From: Dermacentor variabilis
Lineage: Eukaryota > Arthropoda > Arachnida > Ixodida > Ixodidae
NCBI RefSeq assembly: GCF_050947875.1
Contig: NC_134574.1
Location: 152,374,934-152,438,933, forward strand
DNA: 64,000 nucleotides
Direction: 5' to 3'
Shown here: positions 11,062-22,621 of the stretch, one piece after another
How positions within the stretch are numbered: position 1 is the first letter of the stretch
Layout of the letters: each line of letters begins with the position of its first letter
The notes under the pieces: generated by a model
What the model was told of the DNA's origin: nothing
Seen by the model: the letters and a program-made list of their open reading frames with translations, nothing else
Databases searched by the model: none
Position numbers and translations under genes: made by a program

Positions 11062-11453
11062 GGGCGTCCCATTTCGAATGGGGCGTTGTGTTGCGCTACC
11101 AAGCTCTTGTTTTTTTATTGCCTAATGTTCTAGCTATCTGAGAAAAGAAGAAAAAGAAAAGGCAAAAGAGCCCACGCTGAATTCCCATAACTAAAATCTC
11201 TAAACCCCTTTTGTGAACTTTGTTTTTGTACGCCTCCGTTGTTTGTCGTTTCCCTACTTTTTCCACAGTCTTCCGATCTCCTCTAACTAATCTCTATTGC
11301 CGACATGTTTACTTTCCTTCTGCTCTCGCTTAACCCAAGGGCTTCAAGGAGGCCAGCGATTCCTAAATCGACCACTGGGCACATATCTTCACATTCTAAT
11401 AAAACATGTTCCATTGTTTCCCTAGCTTTACCGTGGCAAGCACATGCTTCTTC
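11062..11453 (-). mobile_element. LINE 3' end, 5'-truncated (copy B)
   Basis: Second copy of the family at 11467-14140, cut off at the codons for the C-terminal zinc-knuckle-like motif (CHGKARETMEHVLLEC; the usual CC is CH). It keeps the last ~50 codons to a stop near 11283 and a 3' UTR with GCTTGGTAGCGCAACAC. It ends in the GGAT array. It is separated from copy A by a short GATGGATGGATGG, so it lies directly beside copy A's tail. Confidence 0.85.
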
Positions 11454-11741
11454 GATGGATGGATGGATTTTAACGGCGCAGTGGGTTGCTCCACCAAACT
11501 TATGGGTGGGTGGATCGATATTATGAGCGTCCCCATTGGAACGGGCGGTGGGTTGCGCCACCAAGCTCCTGCTATTATACTGCCTAAAGTCCTACCTAGG
11601 TTAAACAATAAAAAAAGAAAGAAAGAACACTATGAACACGCACAACCAAAGTTTCTGATCCCCTATTGCGAACTGTGCTTTTGTGCGATTTAGTTTTTTT
11701 GTCGTTTCCCTACGTTTATTCCACCAATCCTGCAATCGCCT

Positions 11742-12227
11742 CTAACTAATAGCCATTGCGGACATGTTTACTTTTCCACTGCTCTCGCTGAACACAAGGG
11801 CTTCAAGGAGGCCAGTGGTGCCTAAATCGACCGCTGGGTAGACGTCTTCACATTCTAATAAAACATGCTCCATAGTTTCCCTAGCTTTACCGCAGCAAGC
11901 ACATACTTCTTCTTCCGCCTTATATCTCGCTTTATAGGTGCGTGTTCTAAGGCACCACGATGTCGCTTCGAAAAGTAATGAGCTTCCCTTTGAGTTATCA
12001 TAAATTGTTTCTTTCCTCTTGCCGTTTTTTCCTCTTAAGCAGTTACTCATGGCAGGTTTCATTTCCATTGCCGCCACCCATGAGATTATTTCGGCCTCTC
12101 TGACTTTCTGCTTGACGTTGTGTGTTGCTGTGTGGCTCACCCTACATGCCGCATACCTGCTGGTAAGCTTCCTAGTCTTTTTCCTCCACTGTGAATCATT
12201 GTTTTTCCTGTACAGATACCTCAACAC
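11742..12227 (-). pseudogene. LINE copy A, C-terminal region
   Basis: 161-codon frame covering the region after the reverse transcriptase. It is rich in Lys/Arg and Glu and has CACCGKARETMEHVLLEC near its end, a Cys/His cluster that is a usual zinc-binding tail in LINE ORF2 proteins. It continues the 12613-14058 reverse transcriptase after a degenerate stretch (12228-12612) where the frame is broken. Confidence 0.8.
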
Positions 12228-12612
12228 TCTCCCAGCCCGTTTACTTTATTCCATATTCCTCAGTCCTTCTTCATACTCAATTTTACTGTGAGCTTCCCTC
12301 ACTTCAAAGCTAGTCCAGCCCAGATCACCTTGCACAGCTTAATTTGTAGTCTTCCCGTGAGCACCCAATGCGAGGCGACCCACTGACCTTTGGTTCACAT
12401 CTAGTCCTGATTGTACCCCTGATTTAAAGCAAACAACCTCATTTCCGAACGTAAGTCCTGGTACCATTACACCTTTCCACATACCTCGATCGGAGCACCT
12501 CGTACCTATTGTATCCCCATAGCACTCTGTGCTTCATTATGGCGGCATTTGTGTTCCCCTTCACTGTTATTGTTTTTTCCGGTGTTTCCATATATATATT
12601 GCCTTCGTTTAT

Positions 12613-14058
12613 TCATATACCACAGTGTTTCTGTTCTCTTACCCAAGCTATTTCCTGGCCCTGCATCGTCACTGTCTCTTCACTGATTTCATTGAATACC
12701 ATTACACCTGATTTTCTAACACTAAATTTCAGAACTAAATTGTTGCCTTCCTGTCCACAGATATTAGCCAGACGTTGCAAATCACTTTGCTTGTTAGCTA
12801 GCAACATAATATCGTCTGCATAAAATAAACCTGGACGCTGCTGCTCTGCTGCTGTACCCGTCTGTTTGTATAAAATATTAAAACCGATATTACTTCCTTC
12901 TAGTGCCCTCTCCATCCTCACCATGCACATCATAAACAGAAGTGGGGATCAGGGGCACCCCTGCCTCAGTCCCTTGTTGATATGAACTTTCTCCTCGCTC
13001 CTCATCCATTCTTTTTCAACGCAAACAGTATTTTCTAAGTAAATCTATCTCAAAATATGTAGACAATTGTCACCTAAGCCTTCCCCTTCCAGAATATAAC
13101 ACAAAATGTTGTGGTCTACGTTGTCATAGGCTCCTGTAATGTCTAAAAAGGCCACATATAACGGTCTCCTTTGTATTTTTGATATTCTAATACACTGAGT
13201 AAGAACAAATAAGTTATCATCTTAAAGCCTACTTATTCTGAAGCCATTCTGAAGTTCTCTCAAAATGCCATTATTCTCTGCCCACGCTTGAAGCTTTAAT
13301 TTGATTGCCTGCATTGCTGGCCTCAATATTACCGATGTAATGATCAACGGTCCATACGAGTGAACTCTATCGTTCTCCCCCTTACGTTTATAAATTAAGT
13401 TCATTCTACTTTGTCGCCAACTGTCTGGTATTCGTCTATCTTTTAAAGTTTGTTCCACTGCTTTCAGGAGAGCTTCCTTACTTTTTGGCTCTAGCTCACC
13501 AATCGGCCTAACGGGAACCTCCTCTAGCCTTGTGGCTGTGCGCTGAGGAATTTTCTCTTCGGCTTTCTTCAAGTTGAAATTTGGCAGCACCCCCTCCTTT
13601 TCCACCTGGGTCTCTTTCATGCTCTTTTCTTTTCCTTCAGATACAACCTTATCGTTGCCTTGGAAAGATTCGGTTGTTACTTTTCGTATGTAATTTATTG
13701 CGGCTTCTCCTTCCAGTCTGTTTTCATCTTCGTCTAGGATATGTTGTTGTATTGTTGTTGACTTCTTGCCTAAAAATTTTATGTGGTTCCAAAATATTCT
13801 AGTTGTGGACTTCCTTTTCTCACGTATTTCTGACAACCAACGTTCGCTTTCACACTTTATCTTTACTTGCACCAGTATTTCAACCATAGATTTTTTCTCC
13901 CGGTATATTTTCCATTTATTGGCTACTTCATCCTGCGGCAACTGCGCCTTCTTGGCCTGCCTGTGCTCTTTGTATGCTTTCTGTCGTTCAGCGATCGCTT
14001 CTCGTATCTCCCTGTTCCACCAGCTTCTCAGTTTCTTTTTTTCCTTTCCAACGAACAT
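12613..14058 (-). pseudogene. LINE copy A reverse transcriptase (broken)
   Basis: Reverse transcriptase copies LINE RNA at the nicked target. The N-terminal part (13222-14058, 278 codons) starts in a basic, coiled-coil-like region with SWWNREIREAI and runs to WRQSRMNLIYKRKG and the first fingers motifs. The middle (12934-13221) is out of frame but still shows motif A (FLDITGAYDNVDHN) and the GLRQGCP motif, followed by a stop. The 12613-12933 frame contains motif C as FYADDIML, with both catalytic aspartates retained. At least two frameshifts make it non-functional. Confidence 0.85.
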
Positions 14059-14140
14059 GTGGTTTCTCTTTCCGTATTTCTGTCGTTATTACACGTAGAA
14101 GCTCACTGTATTCCCACGCTTATTCCTTCTTATTTAGCGC

Positions 14141-16263
14141 CGCCCGTCGGAGGATGACCCAAACACGTACGCAAGCAGTCGACGCGCACTGAGCACGGCG
14201 CACACCTCTCATAATTTCTTGCACCGTCCTCTAGATTCACGGAACATGCCTTTTCTTGAAAAACCAGCACAGCGCAGCACCACTCACCCCATAATATTAC
14301 ATAATATTTTTTGGCGCTGTGTTGAATTGTAGCGGACATGTCGCAGTGCGTCAAGGTAAGCAGATACAGTGTTAGACCAGTAGCAGGATCACTCAGGGTA
14401 CAAGTGTAGTGGATAGGACTTTCTTTTTAAACCGTAGTGCACAATATTCGCCGATAGCGTAGCCGCAGAAAAAAAAAAACTTCTTGATAAATTACACATT
14501 AAAAGATAAACGGGACTGCAACTCGCCGTAAGTCTACAAACAGTAATTCTACCACGCGGACGAAGTCTGACTGCTGTGTTCAGGGGAATATAAGGTGCTC
14601 CCGCTTGAACGACCTCGGGGACTTCCAGCCGTAGGACAATGTGCTGTTTCAAATCTTGCTCAACAAGTGTCTGAACAACTATGTCCTGTATTCCAAACTG
14701 TTCGAGGAGCTATAGTCGATGATTGTATGAAATGTCAACTGAAATCCGTCGCAACTGCAGCAAAATGAAGTCGTAAGAGCTGCTCCGTTCAGAGGTGTTG
14801 CCCGCTGTGACGTGCTGGACACAGCGGTATTTCGGCAGAGTATGCTCAACTTCTCGGGACTTTAACCATACAGAGAACGGGCAGTGGTAAAGTGGAATAC
14901 AGTGAAGTTTAAGTAAGAAATTATAGAATGCAACATTCAATAAACATTACACCTTATGCCGAATCAATTCGACCAACCAGTCCTCCTGATTCGCTCGTTC
15001 AAAAGCGGCAATTTTTTATAGATGCCTTCAATAAAAAAAAATAAGAAATTGTACCAGTGAGCAGCAAAGCCATTAGCGCACGTGATGCAGCAAGGACGAT
15101 CAGGAAACGCATCGTGGTTTCTGAAAGAAGACCAATAAAATTTTTTTCTTTACAACCAACGCTCCTAGCCAATGTGCGTGTTAACCTATATGCCATCGTA
15201 CGGGGTGGGCAAATACACTGTAAAGCAACGGTTGAGCCGAATTTTTTTTTATTTCAAAATAGAATGTTAGGTGTACATACGTGGACTCTTCGACAAACTA
15301 CAATTCAGACATGGACACATATAAATGACCGAACTGTGCGCCCGGTACTGTAATCGGGACTGTATCGAAGTTCGACTTCGACACCATTTACCCCAAACCG
15401 CGTAGCTCATTGCAGTTGTTTGCACATTCCATCATTCCTGCATGCGCCCTGACTGTAAAACAATCGGAAACGACTGCTAACGCAAAGAAGTTACATAGTA
15501 CTCGTTCATTATCCACCATATATGATTTCCGTCATGTTCGAGCCCAATTTCTACAGTTAGCGCCAGAATGACGGAAGTTCACCCATTAGCCTTCTATCTA
15601 GCCTTGAACTGTTGTACACTTGTATACTACGGCATACTACAGCGCCACGCTCACGTGTCTGGAGATAACGTGTACAGTGGGCACCCGCTTGCACTTGCGT
15701 CGTCTGCTAGAGGTTGCTGTATCAATGCAATCTCTTTTTCAGCAAGCCATGTTTTAATGGCGGGTCACCACTGGTCACGCTGCCCTCTTTGCCGGGAAAA
15801 TCACGACTGTGCGGGGGATAACTTAGGTTATGCACTTATACGCTTTTCAATAAATTGTAAACTACTTAGGCTCACCGAATCCAACATCAGTCAGCCACCT
15901 CTACCGAACCAATTCAAATCAGTAGCTGCCTGTCTGCATGAAACCGTCATGGGAGTCTGTCCCTAGTGGCAGTCATTGGAACTAGCAGCGCTGCAGCATG
16001 GTCTCCGAGATCGCTCCCCCTAGCTCTACCTACGAGCGCGATCTCGGAAGCCATATGCCTGCAGTCGCAACAATATCGCGCGTCATCGCGCAAAGTGTGG
16101 AGCGAAGCCGGCGCAGCTCGGCCCGTTGGCTCAGCGTGATGACTTCGCTACTTACTGACGTGCGCCAAATTGATGCTTTCAGCGGGCGTTATATTCAACA
16201 ACATTGAGTCTTACCGTATGTGTATATATGTAGACTAAGGGCCTTCATAATGTCCCTCAGATA
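14141..16263. other. No recognisable gene
   Basis: Open frames of up to 132 codons (15568-15966, plus) show no domain I can name. A run of 10 A lies near 14467. No repeat relation to other parts of the window was noticed. Confidence 0.45.
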
Positions 16264-16836
16264 CGTTCATTGACGTCACACACTTTTTTAATGCGCATCC
16301 CGCTTCAGGCTATACGTATGTGTTCGCTGCGGCTTGCTCAACACCTCCTAAATAGGAATGAAAGCGTTCTTGCTCCGACAGTGACGTCACCACCGTACCC
16401 CAATATTGGGCTCGGGTGGTGACGTGTTCACTTCTCGCCAGCTGGTGGTATTTCGCGAAGGCTTTCTTCTTTCTTCTTCGTTTTATTATTATTGCGATAA
16501 AGACTGGCCTTTCTTCTCTGAGCCGTGTGCGATCATGCTCTTCTTTCGTGGACGTACCAGCGACTAAAGTGGTGGCTACAGCAGTTTTGGACTCTTCTTT
16601 GTTCGACCTAATGAAAGGCTAGCGGTCATCGCTTCCCGAGGAAAGAAATGTTAACCTGTTCAGCTAAACTAAAACTACATAAGCTTTCCAAACCGTAATA
16701 TCGCTTTCCACGGGCTACAGAGCTATGCACAGTTCTCGGTAGCTTATTGTGCAAGGCTACATCCAGGCAACAGCCATAAAGATGAAGCAATTGCAAACGT
16801 CGTTTTTTTAATGCGTCAGCATTGGGGGTTTTAAAG
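16264..16836 (+). repeat. Dispersed repeat R1, copy 1
   Basis: Aligns by eye over its length with 27518-28042 in the same orientation. Shared landmarks are GCTCAACACCTCCTA, AAACTACA followed by CCGTAATATCGC, TATTGTGCAAG and GCGTCAGCATTGGG. Family unknown; no coding capacity. It ends just before the (GT)n array. Confidence 0.8.
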
Positions 16837-16910
16837 GGGAATATTGTGTGTGTTGAATATGTGTGTGTGATGTATGGCAAGCCGGTCACGTGGTAGAGGC
16901 GGATTGTGTG

Positions 16911-17099
<189 letters not shown>

Positions 17100-17356
17100 A
17101 ATTGCATTTCGCACCTAGAAGAGACTCTACCTGCATCCAGTGAACTCCCGAGGTTCAATGATGCGTGGAGTAATGGAGATGCGTGGAGATGAAAATTATT
17201 TGAGGATGCCTTAATAGTGATACACGAAGTCTTAAAAAAGTCGGAACGATCAGAAGGTGTAATCGGCATATCCCTGGTAGTCTGGCTTCCAGGTGTAATC
17301 CAGCGTTTGCAACGTATTTTGGAAGTGTTAAGCACAGTCTTAGTGCCTCTCGGAGT

Positions 17357-17373
17357 GGGGGGGGGGGGGGGGG
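17357..17373. repeat. Poly-G tract (17 G)
   Basis: A run of 17 guanines at the end of TCTCGGAGT. Long G runs are rare and prone to length error in assemblies. Confidence 0.95.
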
Positions 17374-17585
17374 TGAGGTCTAATAAACTAGGGGCCGAAG
17401 TCGTATGGTGGCACACCTGTGAATAAAACAAAGCCAAATTCTAATAAAATAATAAAAGGAGCAGCAGGAAATAGTGCTCGTGAAAAAAAAAACCTTATAC
17501 ATTGAAGTAATGTATAAAAAAAAGAGCGAGCAAGAAAGAACACTCTACAACCAAATGAAAATAACTAAGTGTTGTTGCCTATAGC

Positions 17586-17903
17586 TTAAAATTTAGCATA
17601 CCGATCAGATTCTAAAGCTCCATTTGGAGCGTTTATGCCTATTGGTTGCAATGTCTTCAACTTATGGATGATGTATGATTCTCGGCATTTTCTATCTCGT
17701 TCAGAACGGAAATTTGACTGCAAGATGTAGAGTTTATCAAAGTTATGATATGGTTGGTTGAAATGTTCGCAGACGGCTTTGGGAAGATTGTTTGCTGTGT
17801 ATGCACGATGTCCGTTTAACCAGACGTCCATTGATTGTCCCGTTTCACCGATGTGTTCTTTCTAACAGAAGGGACATTCAAGCATATCAATCACATCCTA
17901 AGT
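17586..17903 (-). pseudogene. Penelope-like element GIY-YIG endonuclease
   Basis: Minus-strand C-terminal domain of a Penelope-like retroelement. It starts with a CPFC Cys pair, one stop codon, then KEHIGETGQS (the YIG half of GIY-YIG), LNGHR with the conserved Arg, AVCEHFNQPYHNFD, and RESYIIHKLKTLQP carrying the metal-binding Glu. It ends with a stop at 17586. This endonuclease nicks the target DNA for Penelope-like insertion. The reverse transcriptase expected upstream (above 17910) is not recognisable, and stops fill that area, so only the last part of the element survives. Confidence 0.83.
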
Positions 17904-18548
17904 TGTAGAAGTAAAGCTACTTTTCACTTCTTGTGTATAGCTATTTGCGGTGCTTTTAATTTGAATGTCACTTTGACTGTCTCATGAATGTCTCTTTGAG
18001 TTGCAGCTTTAGCACCTGGGGCAAGAACATGCTTCTACAACGATTTATTCGTGTCTATTCTTTCTAGTGCGCCAAAACCATTGTCATTCGAAAGCGTGGT
18101 AAAAATTCGCACTGGTGGCACTGCATCGTGGTACGGTAGTGAGTGGAGCGTTCTTACATTGTTCGCTCGTGACAGCTGGCGTTTTGAGATGCAGCTGCCA
18201 AGAATTTGCGCCCCTGGCCGTTGACGCAGGCACTCCCGTTTCACACACTACGCAGGTTCCGAACTGCTCCTTCAAGAAGGGGCGCTTTAAGTACAGGTTG
18301 GCTGGCCTCTCGCCTATCGGGTAAGGTAGCGCGGTGAGGGGATGCGCCATACTTTACACCTAGTGCAACTTAGTACCACGAATAACTTCCTCCCAATGCA
18401 TGCCAAACGCATTCTTGTGATTGCAACTGGGCTTGGCTCTTCAAAATTTTTCGAAACTGTTTATTCGTTCTCGTCGAGATATACCTGACGTACCTACGTG
18501 TAAAAGCTTCCGACGGACACGACAACGCCATTTGGCTATTGCTATGTC
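17904..18548. other. No recognisable gene
   Basis: May include decayed Penelope-like sequence next to the endonuclease fragment, but I cannot follow it. No other feature is seen. Confidence 0.4.
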
Positions 18549-18549
18549 T

Positions 18550-18580
<31 letters not shown>

Positions 18581-19140
18581 GCCTGGTTGCGCCCACTGCA
18601 GGGCAAAGGCCTCTCCCATGCTTCTCCAACAACCCCGGTCATGTACTAATTGTGGCCATGCCGTCCCTGCAAACTTCTTAATCTCATCCGCCCACCTAAC
18701 TTTCTGCCGCCCCCTGCTACGCTTCCCTTCCCTTGGGATCCAGTCCGTAACCCTCAATGACCATCGGTTATCTTCCCTCCTCATTACATGTCCTGCCCAT
18801 GCCCATTTCTTTTTCTTGATTTCAACTAAGATGTCATTAACTCGCGTTTGTTCCCCCACCCAATCTACTCTTTTCTTATCCCTTAACGTTACACCTATCA
18901 TTCTTCTTTCCATAGCTCGTTGTGTCGTCCTCAATTTGAGTAGAACCCTTTTCGTAAGCCTCCAGGTTTCTGCCCCGTAGGTGCGTACTGGTAAGACATA
19001 GCTATTATAGACTTTTCTCTTGAGGGATAATGGCAACCTGCTGTTCATGATTTGGGAATGCCTGCCAAACGCACCCCAGCCCATTCTTATTCTTCTGATT
19101 CTTCTGATAGTGTCGACGACCTCTCTAGGACTCCATTTAA
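18549..19140 (-). mobile_element. RTE-type LINE, 3' end
   Basis: Minus-strand 5'-truncated LINE ending in a (TGA)n tail (plus strand (TCA)n at 18549-18580). The encoded C-terminus and the trinucleotide tail are typical of the RTE clade. Similarity fades above about 19140, where the open frame runs on into unrelated-looking sequence. Confidence 0.85.
18578..19140 (-). pseudogene. RTE ORF2 C-terminal region
   Basis: The frame includes RLPLSLKRKVYNSYVLP, TYGAETWRLTKR, ERRMIGVTLRDK and WAWAGHVMRREDNRW, then REGKRSRGRQKVRWADEI, the conserved end of RTE-type ORF2 proteins after the reverse-transcriptase fingers and palm. It closes with ALQWAQPG and a TGA stop, which is also the first unit of the TGA tail. 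The frame is uninterrupted here, but the catalytic reverse transcriptase and endonuclease are absent. Confidence 0.85.
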
Positions 19141-19739
19141 ACTCAATTATAAGCACGAACATTATCAGACACAAAAGTCTTTTGATCGCGTACTCAAGCT
19201 CAGTCATCTCTGACGCAAGACGCAGTTCGCTCGCTAGAACACGTGTCAACGTCGACACCCGGATGAGGGAGCATCTTCCTTCTATTGTCGTCCGTGCGCA
19301 GTATTCACTCTTAATTAATTTCCTTCGAATTGTTTTTTTTCTCACACGTCTTTTCGCCTTGTAGGCTGGCAAATGGGATGGCCATGTGATTCACGTCACC
19401 ATTCACAACACGTCCGAAATGTATTGCTTTCCTACGAGATATTTAGTCCATAGTGCTCAATTACTGTTCCTTTTTCTCACAGCGGTGAGAAGGCGTTCCT
19501 TATAGACGTGTATTGTTGACTATGCGCTGCTATAATTGGCTGGTCTTCGTCTGTCCTCCATGGCCTCCTGTTCGGCAGCAAGCGAATTGGTCAGCGAAGC
19601 GGTAATCAATGTTTTTCAGCGCCTTCAAATCACCTTAACCTATCTCAGGAATGAGATGTTCGCTTACTTACCTGTCTGTGGCCTGTTACTTCGTGGCTTC
19701 GTGAAAGAAAAGTTTGAGTCTTCTACTTCGTTCGCTATT
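19141..19739. other. No recognisable gene
   Basis: The RTE frame stays open to 19372 but without recognisable similarity; the rest is unassigned. Confidence 0.4.
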
Positions 19740-20060
19740 TTTATTCCTTCATGCCACGTGAGAGCGAGAGCGGAGTGAAGGGAAGGTCGTTTTCCATTGC
19801 TATGTGTACGTTACATTTAGCACGTTTGCCCTTTGTTTACAGGGACCTTAGTTGAGCGGTAGAATGCGGAAAAAAATTCAATTCGATGTTCCTGCTAGCG
19901 TGGCCTTTTGAGATTGTAATTGACGTCTTTCTTTGCGCCTTGACGGCAGCTCGTTTGTACTTTATTTTTTCGTTACCAGATGCACTAGCTCACGCAGTCG
20001 CCACTCGTATGACAAGTTTAAATCAATGGCGTATATCGCCAAGTGGCAACCCTGTATGCA
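19740..20060 (+). repeat. Dispersed repeat R2, copy 1
   Basis: Aligns with 22195-22545 in the same orientation. Landmarks are TTATTCCTTCATGCCACG, CTATGTGTACGT, TTGACGTCT, GCAGCTC against CGTCAGCTC, and ATGACAAGTT. Unknown family. An AT-rich microsatellite lies downstream of both copies. Confidence 0.7.
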
Positions 20061-20283
20061 TAAACAAAAATTTTAAATATTTTTTTAGCTCGCCCATGTC
20101 ATGCAGCCCAATTTCACTTGAGCTAAATTCCTCTTCTCTTATCACCATCATCCATCCCAGTACTTTCACTCCCCTTCCCTCTTCCCCAGTCCAGAGTAGC
20201 AGACTATAGCGCACAAACTCAGGCCGACCTCTGTATTTCGAGTCAATAAATTCTATTCATTCCAAAAATGCTAACGTTGGAAT

Positions 20284-20333
<50 letters not shown>
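20284..20333. repeat. Compound (TA)n-(GA)n microsatellite
   Basis: About 13 TA units followed directly by about 12 GA units. Confidence 0.96.
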
Positions 20334-20921
20334 TATCGAGTGAGTTGTTTACCACATACAAAGAAAAGAAATTGTCTAAGCAGGCTGCGAGCATGGTCAA
20401 CTTGTCGTTCTTTCAGAGTTTCTAGGTGATGCGAGTATACTTTTTCTCTAATTACGTGAGTTTAAAACGAACAATTTATAATCTTTTATAATTAACTAAT
20501 TTATCAGCTACTTCGGGGAAGTTATGCCGTTTGAGCCCTTTTCCCCTTTACACTTCCCCCTTGCCGCTTTTTCTCTCGTCACCCTGCTATTTACTTTCCG
20601 TTTATATTTATTTCCTCCTTGTATTCCTTTTATTTTAAAAATTTTTAGCTCTTATTTCTTACCTTTTTTTTTCTTTTGAAGACCCACACCGACACATTCG
20701 AAAGTCTCAGGCTCCAGCATACCTTTTTCTGCATCTCGACCACACTGGTTCCCGCCACTTCTGCATACCGCGACGACGACGCCTACATTGAACTATTCAG
20801 ACTCACGTCCTTTGAAAGACCAAACTGCTCCCGTCCAACTATCCTATTCATTACCGCCAGATTCCGTGTCACCATCTTAGCACCTTCAAAATCACCCGAC
20901 GCATTGCTGGTACGCTCCTCG
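20334..20921. other. Unassigned; possibly upstream part of the foldback family
   Basis: Pyrimidine-rich sequence leading into the single-arm relative of the foldback. A 98-codon frame (20676-20972) has no recognisable domain. Confidence 0.35.
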
Positions 20922-21446
20922 TGTCAATCTTTGAACTCATGTCTTTTTGCTAATCGCGCACTGACCGGCTGACCGCACTTCTAGAACCACAAACGCACGC
21001 CGCCTACGACACCTCTGCAGGCTCCCTAACCTCTTCCTCCCCCAACACCACACCCGCCTATGTCCTTCTCTCTGCTTCTTTTTTTCGGCCACTTTCTCAC
21101 TCTCCCGCCCCTTGTTTCCTCGTCTAGAACCCAGGTATAGAGCAACCAACGTTGAACAAAGCACGTCTAGAAACCACGCCTTGAAACCACCCCTAGAGAC
21201 GCCAAACGACCGCGCTATTGCTATTCCGCGCTATATTGCTATTCTTGCTATTGTCCTCTGCAGCAAGCCGCCACCGACAACGACCACACGTGACGTCACT
21301 ATAGTAACCTGCTTTAACTAAACTTCCGAGGATGATGAGGTCACCATCGACGGAAATAGGCCCTCCTATCGAAGCCTTGACAAGCCTTTCTGAATTACCT
21401 TTATACCACGTGTGTTACTTCCCTGTCAGCCCCCCTTTCTGATTTT
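20922..21446 (+). mobile_element. Single-arm relative of the foldback family
   Basis: Diverged copy of the right arm and part of the loop of the element at 2078-3309. It begins with TCAATCTTTGAACTCATG (compare 2640-2657), then GCGCACTGACC, CACGTGACGTCACT, CGAGGATGATGAGG, and TCCTCCTATCGAAG-like sequence, ending with CTGTCAGCCCC and CTTTCTG. There is only one arm and no inverted partner. The hammerhead-like core (ATCGACGG, stem, GAAG) is further from consensus here. Confidence 0.75.
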
Positions 21447-22194
21447 CGATTTATTCTCTTCGAAGTAATTCGGAATCACATGGGATTATAGTCAACTAAA
21501 AGCCACTTGAAACAATATTTCTCGTGAATCTGCAAGACTTATGTTTTCTATTATCATCCAGTCGCCACACAAGTAACCAAACAAATGTTACCGCCATAAG
21601 CCCTGTGTAAAAGAACACAGAAATATGCAGTCAAGAAACCACACTGGCCCAGCCTGTGCGTCAAACGTAAAATTATTCCGCAAGAAGAAACCTACATAAT
21701 GCCACATTCGAGATGCATTCACATGTACCTTTGAAAGCCGCTTTCGTCACTACCTCTTCACTCCATTACACCTGAACAGTACCGTGCCATCGGTTATTCC
21801 TCTACTCCTGCAGGTAAGATACAACAGCCTGGCTATGCAAAAGTGCCCTTTTCAATAACTTGGAAATGAAAGTGTTGCACATTTGTTGCTAGAATATGCT
21901 TAAAAACATAACTTTCATGCATTCAACAAAGCCCCTGAAATGTAAGGGATGATGCGTAGCCTTGCTGGCGCAATATTTTACTTTTGTAGTGTAAGAGCAC
22001 GAAGAAGGACTAGGACACAACACAAATACATGCATTATGAACTCTCAGTCGCAATGCAGATAGTTTTCTGTTGTTTTCATTTCTAATCACGTGAAGAACT
22101 CTGTGATCTCGAAACTATTTTAAATAATGAGATACCACGAAAAGCAACATGACGAAGAAAGCGAGATGCTGACTTCGTCTTTATCGTTCGTGAC
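21447..22194. other. No recognisable gene
   Basis: No domain, RNA or repeat recognised. Confidence 0.5.
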
Positions 22195-22531
22195 ATTTTA
22201 TTCCTTCATGCCACGCTAGAGCAAGATCTGAGCGAAAGGACAGTCTATTTCTACTCCTATGTGTACGTCTATGTGTAAGACGTCTACCTTATTGCCTGAA
22301 GCACAAAAGGGGAAAACAGCTCCCCCGTACTCAATTGGCCAAGAATACAGCTAAAAATTCCATTAGGCGTTTCTGCTGGCGCTGCCTTTCGGGACTGTAG
22401 TTGACGTCTGTCTTGGCGCGTGGACGTCAGCTCATCTGCATGACATTCTTTAATTAGCGCTTGCACTAGGTCCCGCAGCCTCCACTGAAATGACAAGTTC
22501 AGTTCAAGAGGGTATGTAACCATTTGGCAGC
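22195..22531 (+). repeat. Dispersed repeat R2, copy 2
   Basis: Partner of 19740-20060; see that entry for landmarks. It runs directly into the (TA)n array that follows. Confidence 0.7.
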
Positions 22532-22532
22532 C

Positions 22533-22618
<86 letters not shown>
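22532..22618. repeat. (TA)n microsatellite
   Basis: About 42 TA units, with a single A-rich interruption near 22539. Confidence 0.97.

Positions 22619-22621
<3 letters not shown>

Larger units (their letters stand above)
11467..14140 (-). mobile_element. Non-LTR retrotransposon (LINE), copy A
   Basis: Minus-strand LINE lacking its endonuclease, spanning the reverse transcriptase, thumb region, a C-terminal CCHC-like motif, a 3' UTR and a short GATGG tail. The clade is unresolved; the layout recalls the CR1/L2/Jockey assemblage. The copy is 5'-truncated around 14140. Several frameshifts and stops separate the domains. Relatives occur at 11062, 28849, 61195 and 61626, all ending in GGAT-type repeats. 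Confidence 0.88.

Noticed and set aside
10738..11141. Long Trp-Met-Asp-Gly and His-Pro-Ser-Ile repeat proteins
   Set aside because: Pure translation of the (GGAT)n array in several frames on both strands.
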